Part shown: piece after piece, positions 43,437-52,626 of the stretch | How the letters are laid out: each line of letters begins with the position of its first letter | Numbering within the stretch: the first letter of the stretch is position 1 | NCBI GenBank assembly: GCA_029259745.1 | Contig: JAJDEO010000003.1 | Span: 1 to 64,000 of the forward strand | Direction of reading: 5' to 3' | Length of the DNA: 64,000 bases | Source of the DNA: Planctomycetota bacterium | Lineage (GTDB): Bacteria; Planctomycetota; B15-G4 | Notes under the pieces: model-generated | Told to the model about the DNA's origin: nothing | The model's database searches: none | Seen by the model: only the letters and a program-made list of their open reading frames with translations | Made by a program: the position numbers and the translations under genes

Positions 43437-45923
43437 ATGGCTCGACATCACGTGCGTCACACGCTCGCTCTCCTCCTTTCCTCGCTCGTCGTGTCCGTCG
43501 CCGCGCATGCGCAGGGCTCGGATGCGACCTGGGTGCAGGTCATCGACGGCTCGCCGCCCGGGACACCGGCCGACGTACTCTTCGCCGCGCCCGACTCCAG
43601 TGCGCAGGACACCTGGGTGGAGGTGTTCATCTACGGGTTCTGGCGGGAAGACGTGTTGGGCGCCGATGGGGTGACCTACCAGCGCATCACGGTGCCGGGC
43701 CTGCAGTCGATCGGTCAGGTGGGCGCTCCCGAGCTGCCTGCCGTGCGGGTTCAGCTCGCGATCCCGACCGACGCAGGACAGGCCTCGCTGGGCGGGGTCG
43801 ACATCTTTCAGCAACAGACGTTCCCCGGCATCCGCGTCTATCCCGAACCGCTGCCGGGTGACGACGAAGAGATCGATCCGACCGAGGATCCCGGCCCCGG
43901 CGACACCACCGGCACTCCCGAGACCTTCACGGTCGACACGTCGATCTACGGCGGCTCCGCCGCCTGGCCGCAGGCGCAGGCCGCCGAAGACGCGCTGACG
44001 GAGGTCTACTTCGGAGCGTTCGAAGCCGCCCGCTGCGAGATGTACCCGCTGACCTTCTCGCCGTCGTCCAACACGCTCACGGTCCTTGCCCACGCCAAGT
44101 ACTTCTACGCGCACGGCGGCGAGCAACTGACCGCAACCACCGTCAGCAAGCAGAAGCACAAGCTCGCGAAGGCCACCTTCCTGAACTGGGAGGCCGTGCA
44201 GGACGTCGGGTGGAACCTGTCCTACTTGAAGACCCACTCGCGCTACGCGATCGTCATGGACGTCGCGTTCGATGCCGCCATGCACCCCTTCATCCAGCAC
44301 AAGAAGACGCTCGGATTCGAAGTCTCTGTGATTCACCGCAGCGTGAGTCAACCGCTCTCCGAGACTCTCGCGGACGTGCGCGACTGGTACCTCGAAGGCG
44401 ACCACGGTGAAGATCACTACGTGCTCCTCGTCGGCGACACGAACCGCATCCCCCTCGGCACCTACACCTGGCCCGCCAACGGCGCTGAGATCCCAACCGA
44501 CGATCTCTTCGGAACTCCCGCCGACAGCGACTTTCACAAGGAGGTGTTCGTGGGACGCTTGTCGATCGACGGTGAGACCGACCTGGTCAATCAGCTGCAG
44601 AAGATCATCAACTACGAAACGAACCCGGTGCCAGGCGGACGCTACGACCGGGCGCTCCTGGTTGCTCACAAGGAAGGCGCGCCGGGCAAGTATGTCGGCG
44701 CTCATGAGGACGTGCGCACCGCGACCTACACCCATCCGCCGGAGTTCGTGACGAAGTACGGCTCGAGCCTCGGGCCCAGCAACTTTCAGGTGTCCTTCGA
44801 GGTGGAACAGGGAGCCGGCGTCGTCGCCTATCGCGGTCACGGTTCGACGAGCACGTGGAGTGGCTGGAATGCCTTCTCGGAGAGCTACCACAAGAACGAC
44901 GTGATCGCGCTCCAGAACAACGTGCTCCCCGTCGTCTGGGCGTTCACCTGCACGAATGCGAACCTCGCGGCGGCCGGCGGTGGAACCACCGACAGCATCT
45001 CCGAGACGTGGATGGAGATGGAGGGGACGGCAGGCGTGGCCAGCTACGGTGCGACGAAGACCACGTCGACATCGCCCAACCATGAGCTCGACCGGCGCAT
45101 GTTCGAGGCGGTCTACAACGCAGGCATCACTGTGCACGGCCAGGCGATCGCCTACGCCGAGAACCACGTGAACAACGTCTGGCCGGGACACCAGAACACC
45201 TGGGCGTATCTGTTGCTCGGCGATCCGTCGATGAAGATCCGACGCGATGAGCCGGCGCTGCTCTCGACGATCGTGCCGGGAAGCGTGCAGCCGTGCGAGG
45301 ATCAGTCGTGTTCGAACACGATCTCCTTTCAGGTTTCGAGCAACGCCGAGCCCGTCGCCGGTGCGCTCGTCGCCCTCTACAAAGCGTCGTTGGACCCGAG
45401 TCAGCCCGACGAGGTGCTGGTGAATCGGTACACCGACGAGAACGGCGACGCGCACCTCCCGGCAACACTTCTGACACCGGGACCGATGCACTGGAGCGTG
45501 CAGGACGACGAGGGCAACGTCGCGATCGGTGTGATCGAGGTGGAGCTTGGTGCGGCTTGGACGATCCTCGGCGAAAGCGTGCCGGGGACGCGTGGTCCAC
45601 TCTCGCTCGTCGGTGTGGGTACGCTGCAGCCGGGCACCTTCGTCACGTCGATCCTGTCCAACGCGCTCGAGAACAGCGTCGCGACGCTCGTCCTCGGCTT
45701 CGACGAGATCAATGCGCCGTTCAAGGGCGGCATCTGGGTGCCGGCGTTCGACATCATCCTTCCCGGCATCTCGACGGGTCCTGACGGTGTCATCAACTTG
45801 CCGAGCACCTGGCCGACCGGCGTGCCTCCGGGATTCAGTTTCTACGAGCAGTACTGGATGAAGGACCCGGCAGCCATCAAGGGCTTCGCCTCGAGCAACG
45901 CGATCCGCGGAACGACGCCGTGA
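43437..45923 (+). CDS. Secreted gingipain-type (C25) cysteine peptidase
   Basis: An 828-aa protein. Signal peptide 1-24 (LALLLSSLVVSVAAHA). Residues 25-250 are a propeptide-like beta-rich region. Residues 260-600 are a peptidase C25 domain: YAIVMDVAFDAAMHPFIQ at entry, VLLVGDTNRIPL, the catalytic YRGHGSTSTW with His468, and VVWAFTCTNANL with Cys505. Residues 620-700 are an Ig-like domain, as follows the catalytic domain in gingipains. Residues 704-828 are the shared module (APFKGGIWVPAFD) ending SNAIRGTTP. In Bacteroidetes, C25 peptidases are exported by type IX secretion with a C-terminal sorting domain, and the module here may play an analogous part. ATG 43437 begins the signal peptide; the upstream extension is rejected. 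Confidence 0.88.
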   Translation: MARHHVRHTLALLLSSLVVSVAAHAQGSDATWVQVIDGSPPGTPADVLFAAPDSSAQDTWVEVFIYGFWREDVLGADGVTYQRITVPGLQSIGQVGAPELPAVRVQLAIPTDAGQASLGGVDIFQQQTFPGIRVYPEPLPGDDEEIDPTEDPGPGDTTGTPETFTVDTSIYGGSAAWPQAQAAEDALTEVYFGAFEAARCEMYPLTFSPSSNTLTVLAHAKYFYAHGGEQLTATTVSKQKHKLAKATFLNWEAVQDVGWNLSYLKTHSRYAIVMDVAFDAAMHPFIQHKKTLGFEVSVIHRSVSQPLSETLADVRDWYLEGDHGEDHYVLLVGDTNRIPLGTYTWPANGAEIPTDDLFGTPADSDFHKEVFVGRLSIDGETDLVNQLQKIINYETNPVPGGRYDRALLVAHKEGAPGKYVGAHEDVRTATYTHPPEFVTKYGSSLGPSNFQVSFEVEQGAGVVAYRGHGSTSTWSGWNAFSESYHKNDVIALQNNVLPVVWAFTCTNANLAAAGGGTTDSISETWMEMEGTAGVASYGATKTTSTSPNHELDRRMFEAVYNAGITVHGQAIAYAENHVNNVWPGHQNTWAYLLLGDPSMKIRRDEPALLSTIVPGSVQPCEDQSCSNTISFQVSSNAEPVAGALVALYKASLDPSQPDEVLVNRYTDENGDAHLPATLLTPGPMHWSVQDDEGNVAIGVIEVELGAAWTILGESVPGTRGPLSLVGVGTLQPGTFVTSILSNALENSVATLVLGFDEINAPFKGGIWVPAFDIILPGISTGPDGVINLPSTWPTGVPPGFSFYEQYWMKDPAAIKGFASSNAIRGTTP

Positions 45924-46037
45924 TCTGCGCGAGTTCCTCGCGACTCGACCGCGCGCGCCGATCGACAGATTGCGGCGAGCGCAGGTCGGGAAAGCCGGCT
46001 CCGTGAGGAACTCATCGCCGCCCTCGCGCTCAACGGG

Positions 46038-46074
46038 GCGCAACCTCCGAGCGTTTGTGCTCGGCAGGTTGCGC
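46038..46074. terminator. Hairpin between C25 gene and mrp operon
   Basis: Arms 46038-46052 and 46059-46074 pair over 15 bp with one bulge and a 6-base loop, between convergent transcription units. It is probably a terminator for one or both. Confidence 0.6.
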
Positions 46075-46158
46075 CTCGCGACGCGCGCGGCCGGAACCCC
46101 GCAAGCTCACGAACCCGGGTTATTCACGGACAGGCCAGCGCCACCGCGTCACCACGAC

Positions 46159-46479
46159 CTACTGCTCGTCCGTCCACTCGTCGACGATCGTGCGTTCCCA
46201 CTGCGCTGACTTCGTGCGGTGCGCCGCGCGGCCGATCAGGTGTGACGCAACCGGCGTCGTGACGAACACGAACAGGATGGCCCCGACCACGCGCAGCAGC
46301 ACCGCAACGCTCGGGAGTGCGAAGACCACTCCGAGCAGGATCAAACCGCAGCCCAACGCGCCGGCCTTCGCGACGCTGTGCATACGCAGGTACACGTCCG
46401 GCAAGCGGACGAGCCCGAGTGCAGACACGGCCACGAAGGCAGCGCCGAGGAGCAGGAGGACACCGGCGACCATCGTCAT
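46159..46479 (-). CDS. mrpG: Mrp Na+/H+ antiporter subunit G
   Basis: A 106-aa protein with three membrane helices. LGLVRLPDVYLRMHSVAKAG is the family signature of MrpG/MnhG/PhaG. It is the last gene of the operon; its start overlaps mrpF by four bases (ATGA). It is needed for assembly of the multisubunit Na+/H+ antiporter in the cytoplasmic membrane. Confidence 0.95.
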   Translation of the reverse strand: MTMVAGVLLLLGAAFVAVSALGLVRLPDVYLRMHSVAKAGALGCGLILLGVVFALPSVAVLLRVVGAILFVFVTTPVASHLIGRAAHRTKSAQWERTIVDEWTDEQ

Positions 46480-46775
46480 CGCGTCTCCGCCTTCCCAGGG
46501 GGCGGTGTCGTGCCACGCTGTTCGATGTAGCGGGCGAACACGATCGTCGTGAAGAACGCAACCAGCGCGAGTGCTAGCGAGACATCGAGGAACGCGACCT
46601 CACCGGACTCGGCGGCGTAGACGCCCGAGAAGGCCACGAGCGCGATGGCGAGCAGGTCGAGCGCGATCACACGGTCGGCCAGTGACGGCCCCCGCACGAC
46701 GCGCGTGAACGCTCCGAGCACGGCGAGCAGCAGCAGCGCAAACGCGCCGTCGATGGCGTAGTCGAGGAACGTCAT
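46476..46775 (-). CDS. mrpF: Mrp Na+/H+ antiporter subunit F
   Basis: A 99-aa protein with three membrane helices. RVVRGPSLADRVIALDLL is the MrpF signature. The four-base overlaps with mrpE upstream and mrpG downstream decide the ATG; the longer open frame belongs to an overlapping reading frame of mrpE. The C-terminal tail (QRGTTPPPGK) is soluble. Confidence 0.95.
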   Translation of the reverse strand: MTFLDYAIDGAFALLLLAVLGAFTRVVRGPSLADRVIALDLLAIALVAFSGVYAAESGEVAFLDVSLALALVAFFTTIVFARYIEQRGTTPPPGKAETR

Positions 46776-47110
46776 GGCAGCACCCTCCGAACGCGCGCTT
46801 CCATCTCGTCCTTGATGCCGCGAATCACTTCTTCGCGGTCGTGGAGGAACATCACGTGCACGTACAGGGCGTCGCGCTTCTCCGTGACGTCGAGTGTCAA
46901 AGTGCCGGGCGTCAGCGTGACGAGGTGAGCGAGCAACGTGATCTGCGTGTCCCGCTCGAGATCGATGGGCACGCGGATGATCCCCGGGGTCGACGTGGCG
47001 TGCGGCGTCAGCACCTCCCACGCGACACGCAAGCTCGAGAGGACGATCTCCCACACCACGTAGAGGACGAGACCGATCCAGGCGGGCAGGCGCAGCAGGT
47101 GACTCATCAT
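46772..47110 (-). CDS. mrpE: Mrp Na+/H+ antiporter subunit E
   Basis: A 112-aa protein. Membrane segment WIGLVLYVVWEIVLSSL, then TPGIIRVPI and LLAHLVTLTPGTLTLDV, the typical MrpE core, followed by a short cytoplasmic domain (VHVMFLHDREEVIRG). It is somewhat shorter than typical MrpE because the N-terminal membrane part is reduced. ATG 47110 or 47107; both overlap the mrpD stop. Confidence 0.92.
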   Translation of the reverse strand: MMSHLLRLPAWIGLVLYVVWEIVLSSLRVAWEVLTPHATSTPGIIRVPIDLERDTQITLLAHLVTLTPGTLTLDVTEKRDALYVHVMFLHDREEVIRGIKDEMEARVRRVLP

Positions 47111-48612
47111 CGGGTAGCCCCTCCCAACACGGCCTCGACGTACGCGGTCGGGTCGAGCATCTGTTGTGCAGCGCGCGCGGCGACCTCGAGGAACGGCTGC
47201 GGCCACAGACCCATGACGACCGTGATCAGCGCGAGCGCCGCCACGGGCGCGTAGGTCAGCACCTGCACGCGCGGCGACGGCGGCGACGGCACTGTGTCAG
47301 GCGCCGGCTTCCAGAAGGCTGCGAGCCAGATCTTCGCCATCGAGTAGATGGTCATGAAGCCGACGACGAGCGCCACGACGGCGGCCAACACTTCACCGGC
47401 CTCGAAGGCCGCCATGATGAGAAGCAGCTTGGCCCAGAAACCCGACAGCGGCGGGAAGCCGGCGAGGGAGCCGGCGGGCACCAAGAACAGCAGCGCCAGC
47501 AACGGCGCGCGGCGGTAGAGGCCGCCCAGGTCGGCGAGCACGAACGACCCACCGGCGCGACGGATCAACCCACTGACCAGGAACAGGTTCGCCTTCACGA
47601 CGATGTGGTGCATCAAGTAGTAGACCGCACCCGTGAGCGCGAGCGGCGTGTAGAGCGCGAGCCCGAGCACGATGTAGCCGAGCTGGCTCACGATGTGGAA
47701 CGAGAGGATGCGACGAATGCCCGACTGCGACGCCGCGCCCAGCACGCCGGTCACCATCGTGACCATCGCCACGAGCAGAAGCGGCGAGATCGCAACGCCC
47801 GCCGTCTGCGGAAACACCAGTGTGAGCAGGCGGAACAGCGCGTATGCGCCGACCTTGGTGAGCAGACCCGCGAAGATCGCAGACGCCGGCGCGGACGTCG
47901 TGTGATACGACGCGGGCAGCCAGAAGAAGAGCGGGAAGAGCGCGGCCTTCACGGCGAACGCCAGCACCAGCAGCATGGCGACGCCGTCCTTCACGGCCCC
48001 GGGCTCCACGAGGGCGACCTTGCCGTTCAGGTCGGCGAAGTTCAGCGTGCCGGTCAGGCCGTAGAGCAGGCCGATGCCGACCAGCAGCGCCGTCGTCGCG
48101 ACGAGGTTGACCGCTACGTACTTCACCGTGCCGTCCGTCTGCGCGCGCCCGCGCCGCGAGACGAGCAACCCGAACGTCGCGATCAGCATGACCTCGAACC
48201 AGACGTACATGTTGAACAGGTCGCCGGTCAGGAACGAACCTGAGATCCCGGCCAGCAGCACGTGGAAGAACGGATGGAATCCGAGCGTACGTGTCGACTC
48301 GTCGAGGTCGCCGATCGCATACATGCCCACGGCGAGGCCGATCGTGGCGTTCACGAGCACGAGGACGGCGCTGAGCGTGTCGGCGGCCAACGTGATTCCG
48401 AACGGCGCGTCCCAGCCGCCCATCGTCGTGGCGAGCACGCCGCTGCTCAGCACGTCGACGAGCAGCGCGGCCGAGGCCGCAAACATGGCCACGAGGCCCA
48501 GCAGCGCAACGCCCTGGCTGGCCCGCACGCGTCCGCGCATCAGCAGCAGCAGCGCCGCCGTCGCGAGCGGGACGAGGATCGGGAGGAGCAGGAGCGTGCC
48601 CGGGTCGATCAC
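47107..48612 (-). CDS. mrpD: Mrp Na+/H+ antiporter subunit D
   Basis: A 501-aa polytopic protein homologous to the ND2/ND4/ND5 antiporter-like subunits of complex I. Conserved features: the membrane Glu in MYVWFEVMLIATFGLL, the Lys in AFAVKAALFPLFFWLP, SAPASAIFAGLLTKVGAYAL, and LSFHIVSQLGYIVLG with YYLMHHIVVKANLFL. About 13-14 membrane helices. It overlaps mrpC and mrpE by four bases each. MrpA and MrpD carry the ion translocation sites of the complex. Confidence 0.95.
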   Translation of the reverse strand: MIDPGTLLLLPILVPLATAALLLLMRGRVRASQGVALLGLVAMFAASAALLVDVLSSGVLATTMGGWDAPFGITLAADTLSAVLVLVNATIGLAVGMYAIGDLDESTRTLGFHPFFHVLLAGISGSFLTGDLFNMYVWFEVMLIATFGLLVSRRGRAQTDGTVKYVAVNLVATTALLVGIGLLYGLTGTLNFADLNGKVALVEPGAVKDGVAMLLVLAFAVKAALFPLFFWLPASYHTTSAPASAIFAGLLTKVGAYALFRLLTLVFPQTAGVAISPLLLVAMVTMVTGVLGAASQSGIRRILSFHIVSQLGYIVLGLALYTPLALTGAVYYLMHHIVVKANLFLVSGLIRRAGGSFVLADLGGLYRRAPLLALLFLVPAGSLAGFPPLSGFWAKLLLIMAAFEAGEVLAAVVALVVGFMTIYSMAKIWLAAFWKPAPDTVPSPPSPRVQVLTYAPVAALALITVVMGLWPQPFLEVAARAAQQMLDPTAYVEAVLGGATR

Positions 48613-48989
48613 GTCTCGGCCTCCGGGTTGCCTTCACCGGCGGGCGGCTCGGCGGCACGCATGAGATCGGTGTCGACCGTGCCGAGGTCGCGGTAGGCAC
48701 GCACCGCCAGCACCAACGCGAACGCGAGCAGCGCGAACGAGATCACGATCGCCGTGAGGATGAGCGCCTGTGGCAGCGCGTTCGCGACGACCTCGTCGGG
48801 AACACTCATGCCCTCGGGGATGATCGCAGGCTCGGCCGGCGTCAGGCCACCGGCGACGAACAGCAGCAAGTTGGCCGCCGTGCCGAGGCACACCAGACCG
48901 AAGAGATACCGCACGAAGTTGCGGCCGAGCATCAGGTACGCGGCCACGCCGAAGAGCAGGCCGACGAGCAGTGCGAGCGGAAGCGCCAT
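48609..48989 (-). CDS. mrpC: Mrp Na+/H+ antiporter subunit C
   Basis: A 126-aa protein with three helices, related to NuoK. LMLGRNFVRYLFGLVCLGTAANLLLF and ANALPQALILTAIVISFALLAFAL are MrpC/NuoK signatures (each longer than the visible core, which lies at residues 20-44 and 69-92). The ATG at 48989 shares one base with the mrpB stop (TGATG), so translation is coupled. Confidence 0.95.
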   Translation of the reverse strand: MALPLALLVGLLFGVAAYLMLGRNFVRYLFGLVCLGTAANLLLFVAGGLTPAEPAIIPEGMSVPDEVVANALPQALILTAIVISFALLAFALVLAVRAYRDLGTVDTDLMRAAEPPAGEGNPEAET

Positions 48990-49390
48990 CAGGTGTCCTC
49001 CTCGAGCGCGAGCACGACCGTCAGCACCGCGCCGATCACGACGAGGTAGACGCCGATGTCGAACAGCAGCGGGGTTCCGAGGGGCAGCCCTCCGACGGAG
49101 ATCCAATGCCCTTTCAGGAAGGACGTGCCGAGCAGCGAGCCCCAGATCCCCGCGACCAACGCCAGGGCGATGCCGACGCCAGCCAGGGTGCGCGGATCGA
49201 TCCGCAGCGCACTCCGAACCGCCTCCGGCCCGCGACCGATGCCGAGCAGCGCGAACGCGATGCTGGCCACGAGCCCGCCGACGAAGCCGCCGCCGGGATC
49301 GTTGTGCCCGCGCCACAGGAGGAACAGTGAGAAGGCCAACATCAGCCACACGAGCAGGCGCATCGTGTTGTCGAGGATGAGCGACTTCAT
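48989..49390 (-). CDS. mrpB: Mrp Na+/H+ antiporter subunit B
   Basis: A 133-aa protein with four helices. [15 protein letters not shown] is the MrpB signature, and [18 protein letters not shown] ends the family core. The four-base overlap with mrpA (ATGA) and start motif [15 protein letters not shown] support ATG 49390. Confidence 0.95.
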   Translation of the reverse strand: MKSLILDNTMRLLVWLMLAFSLFLLWRGHNDPGGGFVGGLVASIAFALLGIGRGPEAVRSALRIDPRTLAGVGIALALVAGIWGSLLGTSFLKGHWISVGGLPLGTPLLFDIGVYLVVIGAVLTVVLALEEDT

Positions 49391-51672
49391 GCCTCGTCCT
49401 CCTTCGGCCGGGCGAGCAGGGCCCACGCGGCCAGGCCGGCGACTGCGAGCACGACGACCTCCCCCATGGTGTCGAAGGCGCGGAAGTCGACGAGGATGAC
49501 GTTGACGATGTTGCGGCCCAGCGCGCCGGGGACGCTGTTGGCCTCGTAGAACGCCGTGATCTCGCGATCGACACCGACGGACGCGACGCCGAGCAGCAGC
49601 GTCGCCATCACGAGGCCGAAGGCCGTGGCGATCGTGGCATCGACGAGTCGGAAGCGTCGCTTCGTCCCGTCGGCAGCTTCGTAGCGCGGCAGGCGTGGGA
49701 GCACGAGACCGAGGATCGCGACGACCAGGATGTCGACCATCAACTGCGTGATCGCGACGTCGGGTGCGCCGTACAGGACGAAGATCAGCGCGACGCCCGC
49801 GCCGACCAGGCCCAGCGCGCAGACAGCAACGAGGCGCGTCTTCGCGAGCAGCACGGTGACCACCCCCGCCGCGATCAGCGCGACGACACCCCACTTGTGG
49901 AACGGCACTCCGCTGGCGTCGAGGTCGAGCGGCGGCAGGCCGTTGCGCAGGAGCACGTATGCGAGCGTGGCAGCGATGACCGCGAAGCTCGAGGCGAGAT
50001 ACGTGCGCAGTCGTCCGGTTTGGAGGATGCGCGTCAGGCCCTCGGCGCCGTCGGCGATCCATCCGACGACGCGCCGATACGAACCGTCACCTGTGATGGG
50101 CAACGCGCCGACGAAGGCGTCGATGACGCGGCGCAGCTTGTCGCGGAGGCGGTAGGCAATCACGCCGAGCGTGACGGTGAGGACACTGAGAAGCAGCGGG
50201 GCCGTGATCCCGTGGAACATGGCGAAGGTGAGGTCGACAGACTCGGGAACCATCGCCTGCACGGCCGGCGCGATGAGCCCCGCGCCCACGATCGGCGGCA
50301 TCAACCCGAGGGCGAGTCCGAGCGCTCCCATCGCGAGCGGGCCGGCGAGCATGGGGAACGGTGCCTCGTGCGCTTCACGTGGCGTCGCCCCCTTCGGACC
50401 GAAGAACGGCCGGATCGCCAGGACGCCGGCCATCGCGACCATGAGCGCGTTCGCGAGCACGGCGGCACCCGCCGCGAGCCAGGGTTCCGACGCGACGGCA
50501 AGCGCGCCCTCGTACTTCAGCTCCTTGCCGAGGAACCCGAGGAACGGTGGGAACCCGCTCATCGAGAGGGCGGCGACAAACGCCGAGGCCGCGGTCCACG
50601 GCATCGCGCGTCGCAGCCCACCGAGCAGTCCGACCTCGCGCGTGCCGGCCTCGTGGTCCAGGTTGCCGACGACGAGGAACAGCGCGCACTTGTAGAGGGC
50701 GTGCACCAGAAGGAATGTGATCGCGGCGGCCAGACCGATCTGTGCTTCCGAGCCGAGGAACAGGGTGAGCGTCCCCAAGGCCATCACGGTCGTCCATGCG
50801 AGGGCCACCTTGAGGTCGGTGGCGCGCACGCTGAGGACAGCGCCCCACACCGCGGTGATGGCGCCGACGACCGTCAGCGTCCAGGCCCACTCGGGAGTTC
50901 CCGCGAGCGTGGGGTGCAGCCGGGCGAGCAGGTAGATCCCGCCCTTCACCATCGTTGCGGAGTGCAGGTATGCGCTGACCGGCGTCGGCGCGGCCATCGC
51001 GTTGGGGAGCCAGAAGTGGAACGGGAACTGGGCCGACTTCGTGAACGCGCCGGCGAAGACCAGCACCAGGATCGGGATGTAGTGCTCGTGCTGCCGGATC
51101 AGGTCGCCGGACGCGATGATCTCGGAGATGCGCCAGGTGCCCGCCGCGTTCCCGAGCAGCACGACGCCCGCCAACAGCGCCAGACCGCCGGCGCCCGTCA
51201 CGAGGAGGGCCTGCCGTGCGCTCGCGCGGGCCTTCTCGAGATCGTGTGAGAAGCCGATCAGCATGAACGACGAGGCGGTCGTCAGCTCCCAGAACACGAA
51301 CATCAGGAGCAGGTCGTCGGCCAAGACCAGGCCGAGCATGGCGACCATGAACATGCCGAAGAACAGGAAGAAGCGGCCCCGGTCCGGGTGTCCCTTGAAG
51401 TAGGCCTGGGCGTAGAGCGCGACGAAGAAGCCCGCGCCCGTCACGAGCAGCGCGAACACCATCGACAGGCCGTCGAGGCGGAAGGCAAAGTCGACGCCGA
51501 GGAAGGGAACCCACGGCCTGGCGACGGTGAGCGCATCCTCGCCGGTGACGGTCCCCACGCGCATCGCACAGAGCACGAATCCCACCAGCGCGATGAGCAT
51601 CACGACCAGCCCCCCAGGGGACCAGGCGGAGCTCGCGGACGTGGAGTCGGACGAGGGAGGGTTGGGTGACAT
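49387..51672 (-). CDS. mrpA: Mrp Na+/H+ antiporter subunit A
   Basis: A 761-aa polytopic protein, the largest subunit and a NuoL homologue. Conserved: [53 protein letters not shown] and [15 protein letters not shown]. The last 170 residues contain the MrpB-like and DUF4040-like extension ([19 protein letters not shown]) found in MrpA proteins. It opens the operon; ATG 51672 lies after about 950 bases with no gene. The complex exchanges Na+ for H+ and supports pH and salt homeostasis, in line with a marine or alkaline habitat. Confidence 0.96.
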   Translation of the reverse strand: MSPNPPSSDSTSASSAWSPGGLVVMLIALVGFVLCAMRVGTVTGEDALTVARPWVPFLGVDFAFRLDGLSMVFALLVTGAGFFVALYAQAYFKGHPDRGRFFLFFGMFMVAMLGLVLADDLLLMFVFWELTTASSFMLIGFSHDLEKARASARQALLVTGAGGLALLAGVVLLGNAAGTWRISEIIASGDLIRQHEHYIPILVLVFAGAFTKSAQFPFHFWLPNAMAAPTPVSAYLHSATMVKGGIYLLARLHPTLAGTPEWAWTLTVVGAITAVWGAVLSVRATDLKVALAWTTVMALGTLTLFLGSEAQIGLAAAITFLLVHALYKCALFLVVGNLDHEAGTREVGLLGGLRRAMPWTAASAFVAALSMSGFPPFLGFLGKELKYEGALAVASEPWLAAGAAVLANALMVAMAGVLAIRPFFGPKGATPREAHEAPFPMLAGPLAMGALGLALGLMPPIVGAGLIAPAVQAMVPESVDLTFAMFHGITAPLLLSVLTVTLGVIAYRLRDKLRRVIDAFVGALPITGDGSYRRVVGWIADGAEGLTRILQTGRLRTYLASSFAVIAATLAYVLLRNGLPPLDLDASGVPFHKWGVVALIAAGVVTVLLAKTRLVAVCALGLVGAGVALIFVLYGAPDVAITQLMVDILVVAILGLVLPRLPRYEAADGTKRRFRLVDATIATAFGLVMATLLLGVASVGVDREITAFYEANSVPGALGRNIVNVILVDFRAFDTMGEVVVLAVAGLAAWALLARPKEDEA

Positions 51673-52626
51673 GCTGCGAGGTCGGTTCCGGACGAACGGC
51701 GAGACGTTCGAGGGTCAGGGGGCGAGGGACAGGAGGGCCAGGTGCGCGCGTTCAGCCGAGCGGCTGAGTTCGCTGCGGAGATGTCAGATGCGGGCTCTCC
51801 GGGGTGACCGCAGTGCGGCAGCCGCGTCGCTGGGTGGTCCCGCGCGCGCCCGACATCCGCGCTCGCTCGCTCAGTTCGGCCACGCCATCGTGAGCCACAC
51901 GCGCATGACGCTCTCCGCGCACCGCGGACGCGAGCGTCGCACGACGCAGCGTCCACCCACGGCGAGCGCCGACGGCTGAGCGGAAGAACGAGCGGTGGTT
52001 GCGGACCGATGACATGTGAGCTTCCAGAGGGCGGGCGAGCTTCGCACTTCTGCATTCGTGCGACTCGAACTCCCGAGCGAACAAGGGGCTCCCGAAACGC
52101 ACTCGGCGCGGGTCGCTGTGTCTCCCGAGTGCGACCACGCCAGACGGCATGCTTGGACAATCCGCAATAGCGCGAAAACTCCCCCGTACCCGAGGTTCTC
52201 GGTTGCAGATCGTCAGCGTGTCAACGTCGGCCACGCGGCCGGACTTTCCGACCGGGACATACCTTGAACGGCGAGTTCACGCGGTCGTTCGTCGCGGGCT
52301 GGGAGCGTTCCGGCAAGGACTGGTTGAGGACGGAGTGCGCTCCGGCGGATGAGTGCCTCCGACGCGAACCGAAAGTGCGTGCGTCACGCACGAAGACAGC
52401 GCTCCTCTACGGCAGCACGTCGCCCTCAAACGCTCGGTCAAGTGCTCTTCACGTGAGGCCTTCAACCGCAACGCCTGGATCGGGGCGACCAAGGTCCACC
52501 CGCGCCCTCGACAAACACCAACTGCACATCACCACGCGACCGGCTTGCAGTTCTCGCTGGTCAACCGGGCTCCCATCCAGACGCATCGAGCAGAGCGCCC
52601 CAGCATCGCGCTCCCATGCGGTGAGT
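51673..52626. other. Intergenic region upstream of mrp operon, no gene seen
   Basis: About 950 bases between the mrpA start and the stop of the FG-GAP gene. This is the longest gap in the window. Candidate frames on either strand are Arg/Ser-rich, without domain-like patterns or good ribosome binding sites. The mrp promoter should be in the left part. A small RNA or degraded gene cannot be excluded. Confidence 0.5.

Noticed and set aside
43032..46043. Open frame of 1003 codons antisense to the C25 peptidase gene
   Set aside because: Same artefact of high third-position G+C; the peptidase strand carries the catalytic motifs and signal peptide.
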